Assembly (NCBI GenBank): GCA_024741835.1
Contig: JAENRP010000035.1
Span: forward strand, 101,626 to 165,625
Direction of reading: 5' to 3'
Length of the DNA stretch: 64,000 nt
From: Diplocarpon mali
Taxonomy: Eukaryota; Ascomycota; Leotiomycetes; Helotiales; Drepanopezizaceae
Shown piece after piece: positions 47,337 to 57,844 of the stretch (the first letter of the stretch is position 1; each line of letters begins with the position of its first letter). The translations under genes were made by a program, and so were the position numbers. Below the pieces are notes generated by a model, which was given only the letters and a program-made list of their open reading frames with translations, did no database searches and was not told the DNA's origin.

Positions 47337-47602
47337 GATGAAATTTTACGATTCGCTCCAAGTATCTAGCCATTTCCGCAGTAGATGTTGATTCATTCAG
47401 TCGTCTGATGAGCCTGCCCCTGCAAAACTACCTGGCGTAAGTAAATAAGTTGCATAGTTTCTATTATTCCTAAAGATTGCATACCTGAATTTCCCAGACT
47501 CCATCATTTTGCCGTGCTTTCAAGTGTCCTGTCCCGTCCAATGCCATGCTGCCACAACGCCCCCACTCAGTAGAAAAATGCCCTGACACAAGAAATGCTG
47601 AA

Positions 47603-48349
47603 CTACCTCTTCTCTGGTTGCCCAACATAGGCCTCGGCTTTCTCTGCTCTCTCTTTCCTTGCCACCGTTTCCGGCATAGTTCTCATCAGTCTTTCAAGCC
47701 CATTCACACCCTTCGCCCACCCCTTCTCTACATCATCCTGCCTTTCCAACCGTCCAACCCCAAGATCCGCCTCGCCATGTTCTCTGTACTCTTCTAAAGT
47801 CGCTAAAAGCCTCTGATCGCTATCAAGGCCCTCACTGTACTCATTCTTCACATTCTCCACGACCTGAACTGGTACCTTCCTTCGCAATGCAGCGATTTCT
47901 TCAATGAGATCTTCCTCCTGACGCGCCAGATCCTTGGCGCGCTCGAACAACTTCGTGTTGAAGGGCTCGTGTTCTTCGATTTCGATGGTAGGATTTGTGG
48001 AAGTGGAGGTCAGGATCGATTCAAGCAGCTCTTGGGACGGGTTGAGACCGTTGATGGTTATATTTTCGGAGGAGGTGCGTAGGACGTTATTGATGTACTA
48101 TTGCAGTATTACTTCTGGCTAATTTGAAGGGCTAGGTAGAATGACACACTGGAGAGAGGAACGGGAAGAGAACAGGATAGGACGCACTTCATGGACAAGC
48201 TGTTCTACGCCCTCTCGCATTTTGTCCTCTCCTTCAATAGGCGGCAAGTCCTTATCTATCTTTTCGTTCGCAGCGCGTCTGATATTTAAGATGAGATATT
48301 GCAGATCATCTGGAGACTGCAGCTCGATTTTCCTTTGAAATTCTGCCAT
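47603..48349 (-). CDS. mis14: Kinetochore protein Mis14/Nsl1
   Basis: Subunit of the MIND/Mis12 complex linking inner centromere chromatin to the outer kinetochore. Exons 48349..48188 and 48097..47603 encode 218 aa. Recognisable segments: RKIELQSPDDLQYLILNIRR near the N-terminus, IEGEDKMREGVEQLVHE|YINN across the 90-nt intron, and the coiled coil FERAKDLARQEEDLIEEIAA. The start is the first ATG (MAEFQRK), since the frame upstream offers only TTG. It is convergent with TRM10, about 0.27 kb apart. Assignment rests on the SPDDLQYL and LARQEEDLIEEIAALRRKVP motifs. Confidence 0.82.
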
Positions 48350-49577
48350 GTCCTGCAATGCCGCACCGCGATCAATCGTTGCGCCCGTGTGTAATAAAAC
48401 TTAGTGGTAGTCGTTTGTCGATGCCCTCCGAAACTTTCCCCTCGCGGTCACGGTTGTTTACTTCGGGGCGTCGGCCGCGTCTTGGCAACCTTAAATATCC
48501 GTCGACAATTCACTTCTCGCTAAATGCGGGGGATGTTTTGGTGGGGTTTGATCATCTCATCTCATCTCAAAGTCTTCTACCAATAAGCGCTTTGAGTTTC
48601 AACCACTAATCGAAACAATAGAGGCAAACGAAAGTAAAACGAGCTCTTGAAAGGCGGTTCGCTGCAAAGATTATGTGGGTGGGAGCTGAACCGGCATTTT
48701 TGTCTGGTGACCCGGTCATGCAGGAAATATGTAGCTGCATATACAGCCAGTGAAATTAATACATCTGCTGGAGAGCTCGCCTCTCATTGTTCACCACGAG
48801 TCGAGGGATGCAGCAATACGAAATGTAACAAAGCCTTGTTGTGAGTTTGCGACTTTCGGAGAAGATCGGATAATGTGAAGGCTTTATCGATCCCCTTTTC
48901 AACAGGAATGATCGGATTGACAGTTGAGATCTCATCCCATTTTAGGTGAATATGCCAAGAAGCAACTTTTATGCTCAAAGCCTATCTCCGTTATTCCTTT
49001 TGAATAAAAAGATAGCGGTGCATGCGTTGGGCCCCGTGCTTCTTACTCCTGACGTCCTGAAATCGCTTAGTGGCTCACGATGCCGGCCGTTGCATACCGA
49101 AGTTTATACGTGAATCTCTTTCTTTCATTTCCGATCCGAATACTTAGCGGATTTGAACACTGCACGTTGGCGAATTTCATGCCAAATATAAAATTGTTGA
49201 GTCACAGACCGCATCGCTAGATGGTTCAAGATTGTGACGAATGTACATGGCACCGCCCTTTGACTCCATCACTACTTTGTTCGTGTATATATATCCATTG
49301 ACACAACTGGAGCGAATGAGTAGAGAGTAACGCCCAATAAAGCCCATCGTCATATGTGACCTAAGAAAAACCATACTCCATAACCCAATCCAGTCAAAAC
49401 GCATTGTGATAATTATGCCATCATCTAAGCATACGCATTCGTAGACCTCGTTCCGAAATACTCCTGTGTCCAATAGCTATCATGGGAATCATATGTTCAA
49501 TCTGCGCCGTGTGTGCCCATCAACCCAACTCGAAAAGGGCAGCCGTCAACTTCCCAACGACCAACAAAACGGCAATT
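48350..49577. other. Intergenic region without recognised features
   Basis: About 1.2 kb between two - strand genes. Only short overlapping frames are present. It presumably includes the mis14 promoter and the 3' UTR of the 136-aa gene. Confidence 0.5.
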
Positions 49578-50242
49578 TCATTGAGGGAACATCTCTTTGG
49601 CCTCCTCATCACTCAGGCGTATCTCGTGGACGGGGTCTCGCTTTCTCTCAAGTGATTCGAAGTTCGATTCAACGTAGGAAGGAAGGAAGATCTCTGGTTA
49701 AGCTGTTAGCTTAGCTGCCCATCGAAGCTTCGAATTACTAAGAATAAAATACCTGGGTTCCACTCGTATCCTTGAGATGATCTGACGCAAGTGATCTGTA
49801 CGTTGGGTTATTAGATGCACTCGGAACCTTGGAGGTGGTAGGAACCTCTGGAGACCTACCAAGCGTGGAACCCCGTCAGGGTCTCCGATGTTGATAACAG
49901 TATGTTCCTGCTTTGAAAGAGAGGAGCCTATTGAATATTAGCTATCTGCTACACTATACGAGATATATGTGCCAAATGTCGTGCCAGGCTTCAGCGAGTC
50001 GGATCAAGTCGGCTTAAGGTCTTGGAAAGGAGCGAAAGTAACGATAGAAAAGACTAACTTAGCAAGCTGCGTCTCCGATCATGTCCATACTTTGCTGCTG
50101 TAGAGGGAGGCGTCGACGCTTCTTGTGGCTGTTGAGGTGTTCGTGGTGAACTTGAGAAGCTGGAGCTGTTGGAACTGCCAGGAGCCTTGCTACTTTCCCC
50201 ATAATCACCATTTCGTGTCGGGATGGCAATAGACGAGGACAT
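49578..50242 (-). CDS. Conserved-looking 136-aa protein of unknown function
   Basis: A four-exon gene, mostly invisible as a single open frame: 50242..50059, 49927..49860, 49795..49753, 49693..49578. All junctions keep phase and give 136 aa. Residues 1-60 are Ser/Pro/Gln-rich and disordered-looking, ending HDRRRSLL. The rest is compact: KQEHTVINIGDPDGVPRL, then ITCVRSSQGYEWNPEIFLPS and YVESNFESLERKRDPVHEIR, with an acidic C-terminus DEEAKEMFPQ. The density of ordered residues in tiny exons argues for real coding. I do not recognise a named family, although the GYEWNPE(I/L)FLPSY pattern seems typical of a small fungal family. It is divergent from RPT3 with 334 bp between starts. Confidence 0.7.
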
Positions 50243-50576
50243 ATTAGATAGCTGCAGCAAAGAGAGTCAGGTGAGGAGATTTCTGAGGGTCAGATTTATC
50301 TTTGCAAAGATGTACAAAAGTTGCTGTTTCTATAGCTGCGTTGTTATCCAAGTGGTTGACTGGAATAGGGTGCCCGCCTTCGTCTGAGTCAGCTCCAAAG
50401 TGCCATCCAGGTTACATGATATGCAGCCAACGCTAAGATGGTTAGCGCCATTTAGCTCCCCAGATTCCATTCGTACTCAAGTTGCCTGAACGCGCTACAA
50501 TAAGTACCCGGCCATTGAACCTCGCGACTACCAATATCGCCCATCTCAGCACATCCTCTCACAACTCGCAGTCAAT
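50243..50576. promoter_or_regulatory. Divergent promoter region of RPT3 and the 136-aa gene
   Basis: 334 bp between two start codons on opposite strands. I did not find a yeast-type PACE (GGTGGCAAA) element. No other element is claimed. Confidence 0.5.
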
Positions 50577-52043
50577 ATGGGAGACGTAATAGTAGGAAAC
50601 CCTGTGAATCAGGTCTTGCCTCACCGGAAACAACTGCATTCGTCTATACCAAATATCGATTCTCTGGAAGGTCTAGGAACAGATGGCACCGATGAGTACT
50701 CAACAATGAAAAAGCTTCAACGGCATCTGGAGTGAGTAAGCTGAAGACTTCTGGAGCAACTGCTGATGCGGCGAACAGATATATCCATCTTCAAGAGGAG
50801 TACATAAAAGATGAACAACGGTACGGCTTCACGAGTCAGAATCCATCAAACCATGCCTAATATATCGCAGAAGCTTGAAGAGAGAGTTGGTGCGCGCGCA
50901 AGAAGAGATCAAGCGGATTCAGAGTGTACCGTTGGTGATTGGACAATTTATGGAGGCTATCGACCAAAACACTGGCATCGTACAGTCTTCAACGGGTTCC
51001 AACTATGTTGTTCGAATTCTCTCTACCCTCGACCGCGAGAAGCTCAAACCATCATCCTCCGTTGCTCTCCACAGACACTCCAACTCCCTTGTTGATATCC
51101 TACCTCCCGAAGCCGACTCATCTATTGCTATGTTGGGTGCTGACGAGAAGCCGGATGTTACATATGCGGATGTTGGTGGACTGGACATGCAGAAACAGGA
51201 AATCCGCGAAGCAGTGGAGCTACCATTATCGCACTTCGATTTGTATTCCTGCCTATTCATTACGCATATTTCAGCGGCTGACTCCCGCTAGGTACAAGCA
51301 GATTGGTATTGATCCACCGCGAGGTGTCCTACTGTACGGCCCCCCAGGAACAGGAAAGACAATGCTGGTTAAGGCTGTCGCGAACGCCACTACGGCAAAT
51401 TTCATTCGTGTGGTTGGATCCGAATTTGTTCAGAAGTACTTGGGAGAAGGTCCTAGAATGGTTCGAGATGTGTTCCGTATGGCTCGTGAAAACTCTCCAG
51501 CAATCATTTTCATTGATGAGATCGATGCCATTGCCACTAAACGATTCGATGCCCAGACTGGTGCGGATAGAGAGGTTCAAAGAATTCTGCTTGAGTTGCT
51601 CAATCAGATGGATGGGTTCGATCAGACATCCAATGTCAAGGTCATCATGGCCACGAACAGAGCCGATACTCTGGATCCTGCACTTCTTCGTCCTGGACGT
51701 CTGGATAGAAAGATCGAGTTCCCCAACCTTCGAGACCGCAGAGAGAGACGTCTGATCTTCACCACCATAGCATCAAGAATGTCTTTGGCCCCTGAAGTTG
51801 ATCTCGATAGTCTTATTGTCCGAAACGATCCGCTTAGTGGTGCTATCATTGCGGCCATCATGCAAGAGGCTGGTTTGAGGGCAGTCCGTAAGAATAGGTA
51901 CAACATCATTCAGGTCGATCTGGAGGACGCGTACTCGAGTCAAGTCAAAGGATCACAAGAAGTAAGTGTTTTACCAACCACAATTCGCCCATCAACAGTG
52001 CTGACACTCTATGTAGAAAGATAAATTTGATTTCTATAAGTAA
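50577..52043 (+). CDS. RPT3: 26S proteasome regulatory ATPase Rpt3
   Basis: AAA+ ATPase of the 19S base ring, which unfolds substrates and opens the 20S gate. Exons 50577..50731, 50779..50820, 50871..51242, 51292..51961, 52017..52043 give 421 aa. A coiled coil ([20 protein letters not shown]) precedes the OB domain ([19 protein letters not shown]). The AAA module has Walker A GPPGTGKT (206-213), Walker [10 protein letters not shown] (D265/E266), and the arginine-finger region [20 protein letters not shown]. The last 27-nt exon supplies KDKFDFYK, whose final three residues form the HbYX-type gate-opening tail of Rpt3; an annotation missing it would lose that motif. Intron 51243..51291 removes an out-of-frame segment inside [12 protein letters not shown]. 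Confidence 0.96.
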
Positions 52044-53652
52044 GTCGATCAAGGGGACACTGAAATGGAAAGCGGGTTGCTGGATTGGGAAGCCTGGGTG
52101 TTCAGGACAGAAAGCGGTGACCGCGAAGGCAATAGGAACGGAGAAAATCATTAGCAAGATCTCTGATCTTGAATTCCCAGCAGGGCTCCGGATAATGATT
52201 ACCAGAGCAAGTTTTTGGGCATTTTCTTCAGCTGTAACAACAATAACAAGGCTCGAGTGTATCTTGCAGACTGTTTGCGAATCATTACGTCCTTTCTACC
52301 CCTTGTCATATTGCGCAGCGAACTAAGTCAGTTTTGTGAGCGGCTCTCCCCACGTTAGTAGTCTGAATCTGCTCTCCCGACGGTGCTTTGCCTCACTGCA
52401 AATTGGACTGCCGGGTGGCCTTGGTCCCTATTCTCTGGAGGAGGATGCGACATTGTGACTTCATCCTTGCCTTCACACGTACACTCTGGAGGGAATGAAA
52501 CCTCTCCATGGCGGGTCTTCTCTCTGTAACCGCAACAACAACAACCATGAACTTCAGTGAATCTGTCACACTCAATTTTGAACTCTACCTCTTCCTCCTC
52601 TTCCAATTCTACGCTTNCCCCCCAACCTTCACTCGGCTCTCGGAAAAAGAGCCAGAAATAAGGACTGAAGATTGCTAATTTCTACGTAGAGCCGGCTGAT
52701 GATGTACTGCGCAAGCACTGCCGAAGCTGGCGGCTTGTGAAGACGACCCCTTCCTATCCATGGTACCGGCTACGAACTTCAGCTCCAGATTTCATACCTC
52801 CGGATATCTGGAGGGCCAACAGGGTCACGCCACCTGACTCAGCAGTTTGAGACGTGAGCTCTCTCCGACCTCTTCTCCCACTTGACTAGACCGACTGACT
52901 TGCTTCACCTTTCGAGTCTGTGCTTCGAACGAATGACGAACAGCAGCAAACTGCGGACCAACGTCAGGCTTCAACTCTAGCGGAGAGAGAAATCTAAAGG
53001 AGAGGAAGTTAGTTATCGGGATACTTTTCGGCACATGATGAGCTTGCCTGCAGACCCGGAAACGGGTTGGAATGCTTTTTGGACCACCTCTCGCCCACCA
53101 CACTCTTCCTGTCCGATCACAGAGTCGACGGTACATAAATCTGTGCCTACAGAGAGGCGGATCAGCAGGTACCAAGTCATGCCCAAGTGGGTGCAAGTGT
53201 GCAGGGCCACATACATTGTGCCTCTAGCAACCGAAGAGCTTCGCCTGTATCTACTGTGCAGCGCAAAGATTCAAGTCCTCGCTGGAACATGTACATCTGA
53301 TAGAATTTAATTGTAAAAGATGGTTGGAACCCGGCCCGGAAGTATTGTTTCTAGTCACTTGGCGAAGATATCAAACTGTGGTACATATATTTCATCAAGA
53401 GGTCTATGTCCCCAACTGATCATGTAGCTCTGATAGTATTCGATTGTAGGAGATATCTGAATCCCGGTTCTCACGTGCAAGCCGGTGAAGTACAATTTTT
53501 CATTTTGGATATCTAGGTGTAGTCGATTGGTGAGAATGAGAAGATTCAAAAGTTGCAGGTGGTCAAAGAATTTTACGAATTTGGTAACATCACCAGCTGT
53601 GCACATCCTCGCGTCACAGGTATATTGAAGAGACAGAAATCCCCAATTCAAG
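52044..53652. other. Intergenic region with one undetermined base
   Basis: About 1.6 kb between RPT3 and the 3' end of the bZIP gene. Position 52617 is N, next to a C run. An 83-codon - strand frame (52355..52606) begins with a Glu run and has a Cys-rich patch (HGCCCCGYRE); I do not call it a gene. No repeat family was recognised. Confidence 0.5.
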
Positions 53653-54920
53653 TCAAGCGTTTCCCATACCAGCGCCCTGCTGCCCGCCAAGATAAAAATC
53701 CGCATCCAAATCAAAATCAAACGTCTTGGGCCCAGCATTCAGCGAGGTCTCAACGGGGAGCGGCGGCGTAGGTGCCCAGAAGCTTAGAGCACCACCAGAC
53801 TCTTCATGATGGATCAGGGTGGCATAGAATGCGCATGGATCTGTACATTACGGACTCAGTCTAGGACGATCAGAGTCCCACGCCAAGAGGAAGAGAGGGA
53901 GCGAAAGGGGATACTTGCCGAGTTGCTCCCCGGGGTTTGGGGTAGACATCTCCGGAAATCCAGCACCTCTCGCGGCATCGTGGCCGGAGGTGGCAGGGAC
54001 GGGATGGACATTGAGAACATCGGGTGCTGTATTACCAAATGAATCTAGGACCAAGTGGCTCTTCAATGAAACGATTGGGGGTGGTGGGAATACTTGCCGG
54101 GATGGAGGGGTCTTTGAGGACGAAAGACCTGATTTCGCTGGACTGGCTGTATAAGTCTTGAATGCGGATGGCTCCTCGCGATATGAGATGTGTCGTGTCG
54201 TCGCCTCTTGTTTGCACGTGTTTCTTCAGACGTGGGAGCTGGATGGATCACTGCTGGCAAAGAGCTCACCTGTAACCCGGAGCAATGGCAGCATTTTTCT
54301 GTGGTCCTTGGCGACATCGATGTGAGGTTCGGTCTTTTTGCTGGAGTGGTGACTGCTCGAGCCTCTCTCTCTTGTCTTGGGAGCAATCTCTCTTCGCGGG
54401 TACGCTTTTCTGGCACTCGGGGTGGAAACGCAAGAACGTTGTTTAGCTCAGCATTAACGTCAATCCCTGTACGCCATTAGTTTTGTTATACCAGCATTGG
54501 TATCCAAGTACGTACCCTGCTCGAGCAATATCCTCTCCAGGAGAGAGTTCTTGTATTTCCAAATCAAAATCTCTTCCTTCGCACTGGCCTGAGCCATTTG
54601 TAACTCTTGCATCTTGTCCTTCTGATCTTGCACGACCTTCTCTAGCTCATTGATATGCTCCTTGCGCCTTTCTCGGAAGGCTGCCTGGGAATCTCGGTTG
54701 CGTTGCTTTTTCTCTTCTGCGGAGGGAAACATCTGCAACGATGTCAATGGCAATGGTCGCTGGGCACTGGAAAGAGCAAAAATCTAACAACTTTGCGTCC
54801 TCCTTTCCCCTTCTTGTCGACGTGCGCCGAAGGCGAGCTGGAACGCCCTTGATGATTACCACGCGTGTCACCAATCTCAAGAGTCACAGTACTTCCCTGG
54901 CGATCCCTGCTTTCCGACAT
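53653..54920 (-). CDS. bZIP transcription factor with two apparent GC-AG introns
   Basis: Nuclear DNA-binding protein. Exons 54920..54792, 54732..54516, 54466..54270, 54142..54098, 54060..53919, 53840..53653 give 305 aa. The basic region AEEKKQRNRDSQAAFRERRK is followed by a leucine zipper and YKNSLLERILLEQGIDVNAE, typical of one fungal bZIP subgroup. The middle is Ser/Pro-rich. The C-terminal exon reads CAFYATLIHHEESGGALSFW and contains an acidic FDFDLDADF patch that could be an activation segment. Introns after GLQ (127 nt) and in the zipper (49 nt) are ordinary. Those at 54061..54097 (37 nt) and 53841..53918 (78 nt) begin GCAAGT. The second is well supported because it opens 61 further codons. 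The 37-nt intron is short; a GTCCTC donor 24 nt upstream is an alternative. The exon 1 donor (GTTGTT or GTTAGA) is uncertain by one codon. Confidence 0.75.
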
Positions 54921-55712
54921 CTTGGAGCCTACCTGAGAGGTGAGTTTAGTTGAAAACGGTGTGTAACACCCGACGACACAATTAAGACTGTGCGGCCGAC
55001 AGCGAGCTTTAGGATCGGAAAGTCTTGCACGCAAAAGAAACTTGCTAGATTTCACTTAGATTCCTATCCTATTCAAGGATGGGATGGCTATCGGGGCGAC
55101 GTGGCTGCGAGATATTCTTACGTACGAAAAAAAACATTTCCCGGTGCTGACTAACCGGTCTCGCCTATTTTTAAGGGGGTACAAAATCAACAGAAGAACT
55201 CGCGGCAAGTAACACTGCAAAGTTTTGGAACCGAATGTAAAAAATATGGAGAACTACAGTACTTAGTTGACTATCTGAGATTCTTGCATGTTCTGTCCAG
55301 CCTCAGAATCGCTCCAGAGTAATTGTGGCTGATAGGGCCATTGAGACGGCGACAGAGATGGGGGGAGGATTCAAAAAGCTTTGAGACCTCGTGTGATTAA
55401 TATATATCATAAGAGACAGCAATAAGAAGATAAATTGGAGCCACTATCGGAAGACGGGTCCAGCTTGGTCGGGAGAAGGCTCTGTACCCTGAGTGATGCA
55501 ACTTTCTGTCACATCTGGTACACAAACAGAATATTGGAAGCTATTGGAAGTTGGAAAAAGAGCCAGGTCGCATGCATAAATATAGTTATTTGCTGTGTTT
55601 GTACCAGTTACTGGTCTTTGGTAACAGCTTCTCACATACAAGGTTGTACAATCTTGAAGTGCTCCCAGGCCCGTGTCCACACTGCCGCCTTCCATATCTT
55701 AGTCTATGTCTC
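54921..55712. other. Intergenic region upstream of the bZIP gene
   Basis: About 0.8 kb, presumably bZIP promoter and the HAD gene 3' end. No supported feature was seen. Confidence 0.5.
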
Positions 55713-56569
55713 TCACATCTCTGCCCCTTTCTTCTCAGCCCACTTCTTGATTCCTTCTACTGCTCCTTCAACCCCGTCAACGACGATCGTCGGCCCACCA
55801 CCCGGCGTCAATGTCCCCAGCCGATCCGTCCACCCCTTTCCTCCTCTATCTACCCATGCAGCCTGCATACCCACGGCCCTAGCACCCACAACATCAAACG
55901 GATTCCCACTAACGAGCCATACGCCCCCAATATGATTCTCCTTCCCTACTTTCTTGGCCAAGTATTCGTAAACTCTGGCATTCGGTTTGAAAACTCCGAT
56001 TTCCTCGACCGTGACCAGGTCTTTGAAGATTGCGGCATGGGGAGACAGAGATGGCGAGGACTTGATCGAAGAGGTGACCATGCAGTCGGTGCCATTAGAA
56101 AAGACGTATGCCGATATTGATGGATCCGACGCGATGGCTTGTAGGCCAGGTGCTACGTCGGGAAAGGTGCCGAGGGAGTCGTAGGCTTTCATCAATGACG
56201 CTACATTCTCACCTGAAAGGGTCATGGAAGACTCTGACAGTGCATGTTGGAGAGAAGCACGAGTTATATCCGAGAAGGGCTTGTAGATGTCTAAAGGGAC
56301 GGAGCTGAGTATCTTGGGAATCGGACTTCTCGGAGTAGACTTACTCATGCTATTCATGCGCCATGTATACTCGAGCTGAAACCTTTCCACGGCTTTTAAG
56401 CTTTAATCTCATACCTTGAGGGATGTGAGACGAACCTCCGCCACAACGCAGCGACAGCCTGCGCTTTTTCCTCGCCAAAATGTGTAGCCAGCTCCGCGGC
56501 AATGCTCTCCGTCGACAGCAAGGTTCCGTACAAATCGAAGGCAATCACAATCTCGTTATGAGGAGCCAT
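55713..56569 (-). CDS. HAD-superfamily hydrolase, L-2-haloacid dehalogenase type
   Basis: Small soluble hydrolase of the type II haloacid dehalogenase family; in fungi the physiological substrate is usually unknown. Exons 56569..56436, 56382..56345, 56290..55713 encode 249 aa. Motif I is AFDLYGTLLS with nucleophile D12; motif II is VFSNGT (S122); the motif III lysine is K159 in GVFKPNARVY; motif IV is WLVSGNPFDVVGARAVGMQA (D190). The cap region starts LWRRFQLEYTWRMNSM and continues NIYKPFSDITRASLQHAL. The 38-nt middle exon is fixed by phase, and the 54-nt intron after it is stop-free. It diverges from the HNH gene, 297 bp apart. Confidence 0.9.
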
Positions 56570-56866
56570 TCCAGCAGGATTAAAAAAGATTCAAAGCTTG
56601 ATATAAAAATAGCATAGACCCTTTAGGGGAATTGAAGTGGAGCTGTGCCGACTTGTACCTCAGAGCGGGGAGCATTTGACGAGTACCGATGACGCACGCG
56701 GGGTAGAGACAGTGCTTGTTAGAATGCGGGTCATCCCCTTGTAGGTGCAGAGCTATAGCTTGGCTAGTATCTCCTGGGTTCATATAAAGACGTGTATGTC
56801 GACTCTATCCAGACCAAAATACTGAAGTCTGTTCTATGAACGTCAGTGGGGTCACTGGCCTTTTCC

Positions 56867-57696
56867 ATGGATGGAATCGAGGATTCCAACTTCCAGCTCT
56901 TCAGAGACTGTCTTTCCACCCCACTCATCGAGATATCAACCAACACGCCCACCCGGAAAGCACGAAAAGCCCGCGGCGGACGCAAAAACACCATCAAGAC
57001 TGTCGTCCAAGCAGAAGAGCGCAATGATGCTGGAGAGTTGGGAGACTTCATCGACGTAAGCCACTTGCCACGTTTGAATCTTCTCGCAATCACCATTCCA
57101 TTACAGACGTTGAAGAACGACAACAGTACCTCGCAACAGAAATCTTCACTAATCTACCTGCCACCCTGCGCACCCTGACCTACACAGTCTGGCTCAATAC
57201 TCCCTCCGTGCAGGCCCTATATACCGACCCTCTTTCCACTTCTACAAACACCAATATCCTGGATTCCCTGCCGCCAAATATAACCGACACATTGACAACC
57301 TACTCGTTTCTCCCCTCCCAGAAAACCACCGCCGAATTCCTAACTCCTGTCCTGAGCACCTTTATCAGCACTCTCCTCACAGCTCCCCCAGCACCAAGCA
57401 TCACCCGTACTCAAGCAACGGAGTGCGAGATCTGCGAGCGCAGCTGGATTCCGTTGACGTATCACCATCTGATACCGAGAGGTGTGCATGCGAAGGTTTT
57501 GAAGAGAGGGTGGCATACTGAGGACCAGCTTGAGAAGGTGGCGTGGTTGTGTAGAGCTTGTCATAGTTTTGTGCATCGAGTTGCTAGTGGGGAGGAGTTG
57601 GCAAAAGATTTCTTTACCGTGGAAAGGCTACTCCAGAGAGAAGATGTGCAGAGATTTGCGGACTGGGTTGGGAAAGTGAGGTGGAAGGCTAAATGA
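56867..57696 (+). CDS. HNH-type zinc-binding protein, function unknown
   Basis: Exons 56867..57055 and 57127..57696 give 252 aa. The N-terminal third is charged (KARKARGGRKNTIKTVVQ). The intron acceptor (CAACAG) was chosen because earlier AGs shift the frame. The C-terminal part has an HNH-like treble-clef pattern: CEIC (C163, C166), TYHHLIPRGVHAKVLKRGW (H176/H177) and WLCRACHSFVHRV (C205, C208, H209, H213). HNH folds occur in nucleases but also in non-catalytic zinc modules. No partner domain indicates its role. A ubiquitous but uncharacterised fungal gene of this type seems likely. Confidence 0.8.
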
Positions 57697-57844
57697 TGTC
57701 GTCGGATCCAGACTTGATCGAATTGCACATGAGGGCCGGCTATCCACTTTAAATGCCCATTATTTCTTGTGATTTGGTGTATATGTCGAGAGGATGGAAA
57801 ATAGTGTAGTATTAATTTTAGACAATGACAAGATGAAGTCTCTG

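Noticed and set aside
52355..52606. 83-codon Glu- and Cys-rich frame on the minus strand
   Set aside because: It has no splice support, homology or signal peptide, and overlaps the N at 52617 region; too weak to call a gene.
53355..53738. 127-aa minus-strand frame overlapping the bZIP 3' end
   Set aside because: It overlaps the better-supported terminal bZIP exon in another frame and continues into non-coding DNA.
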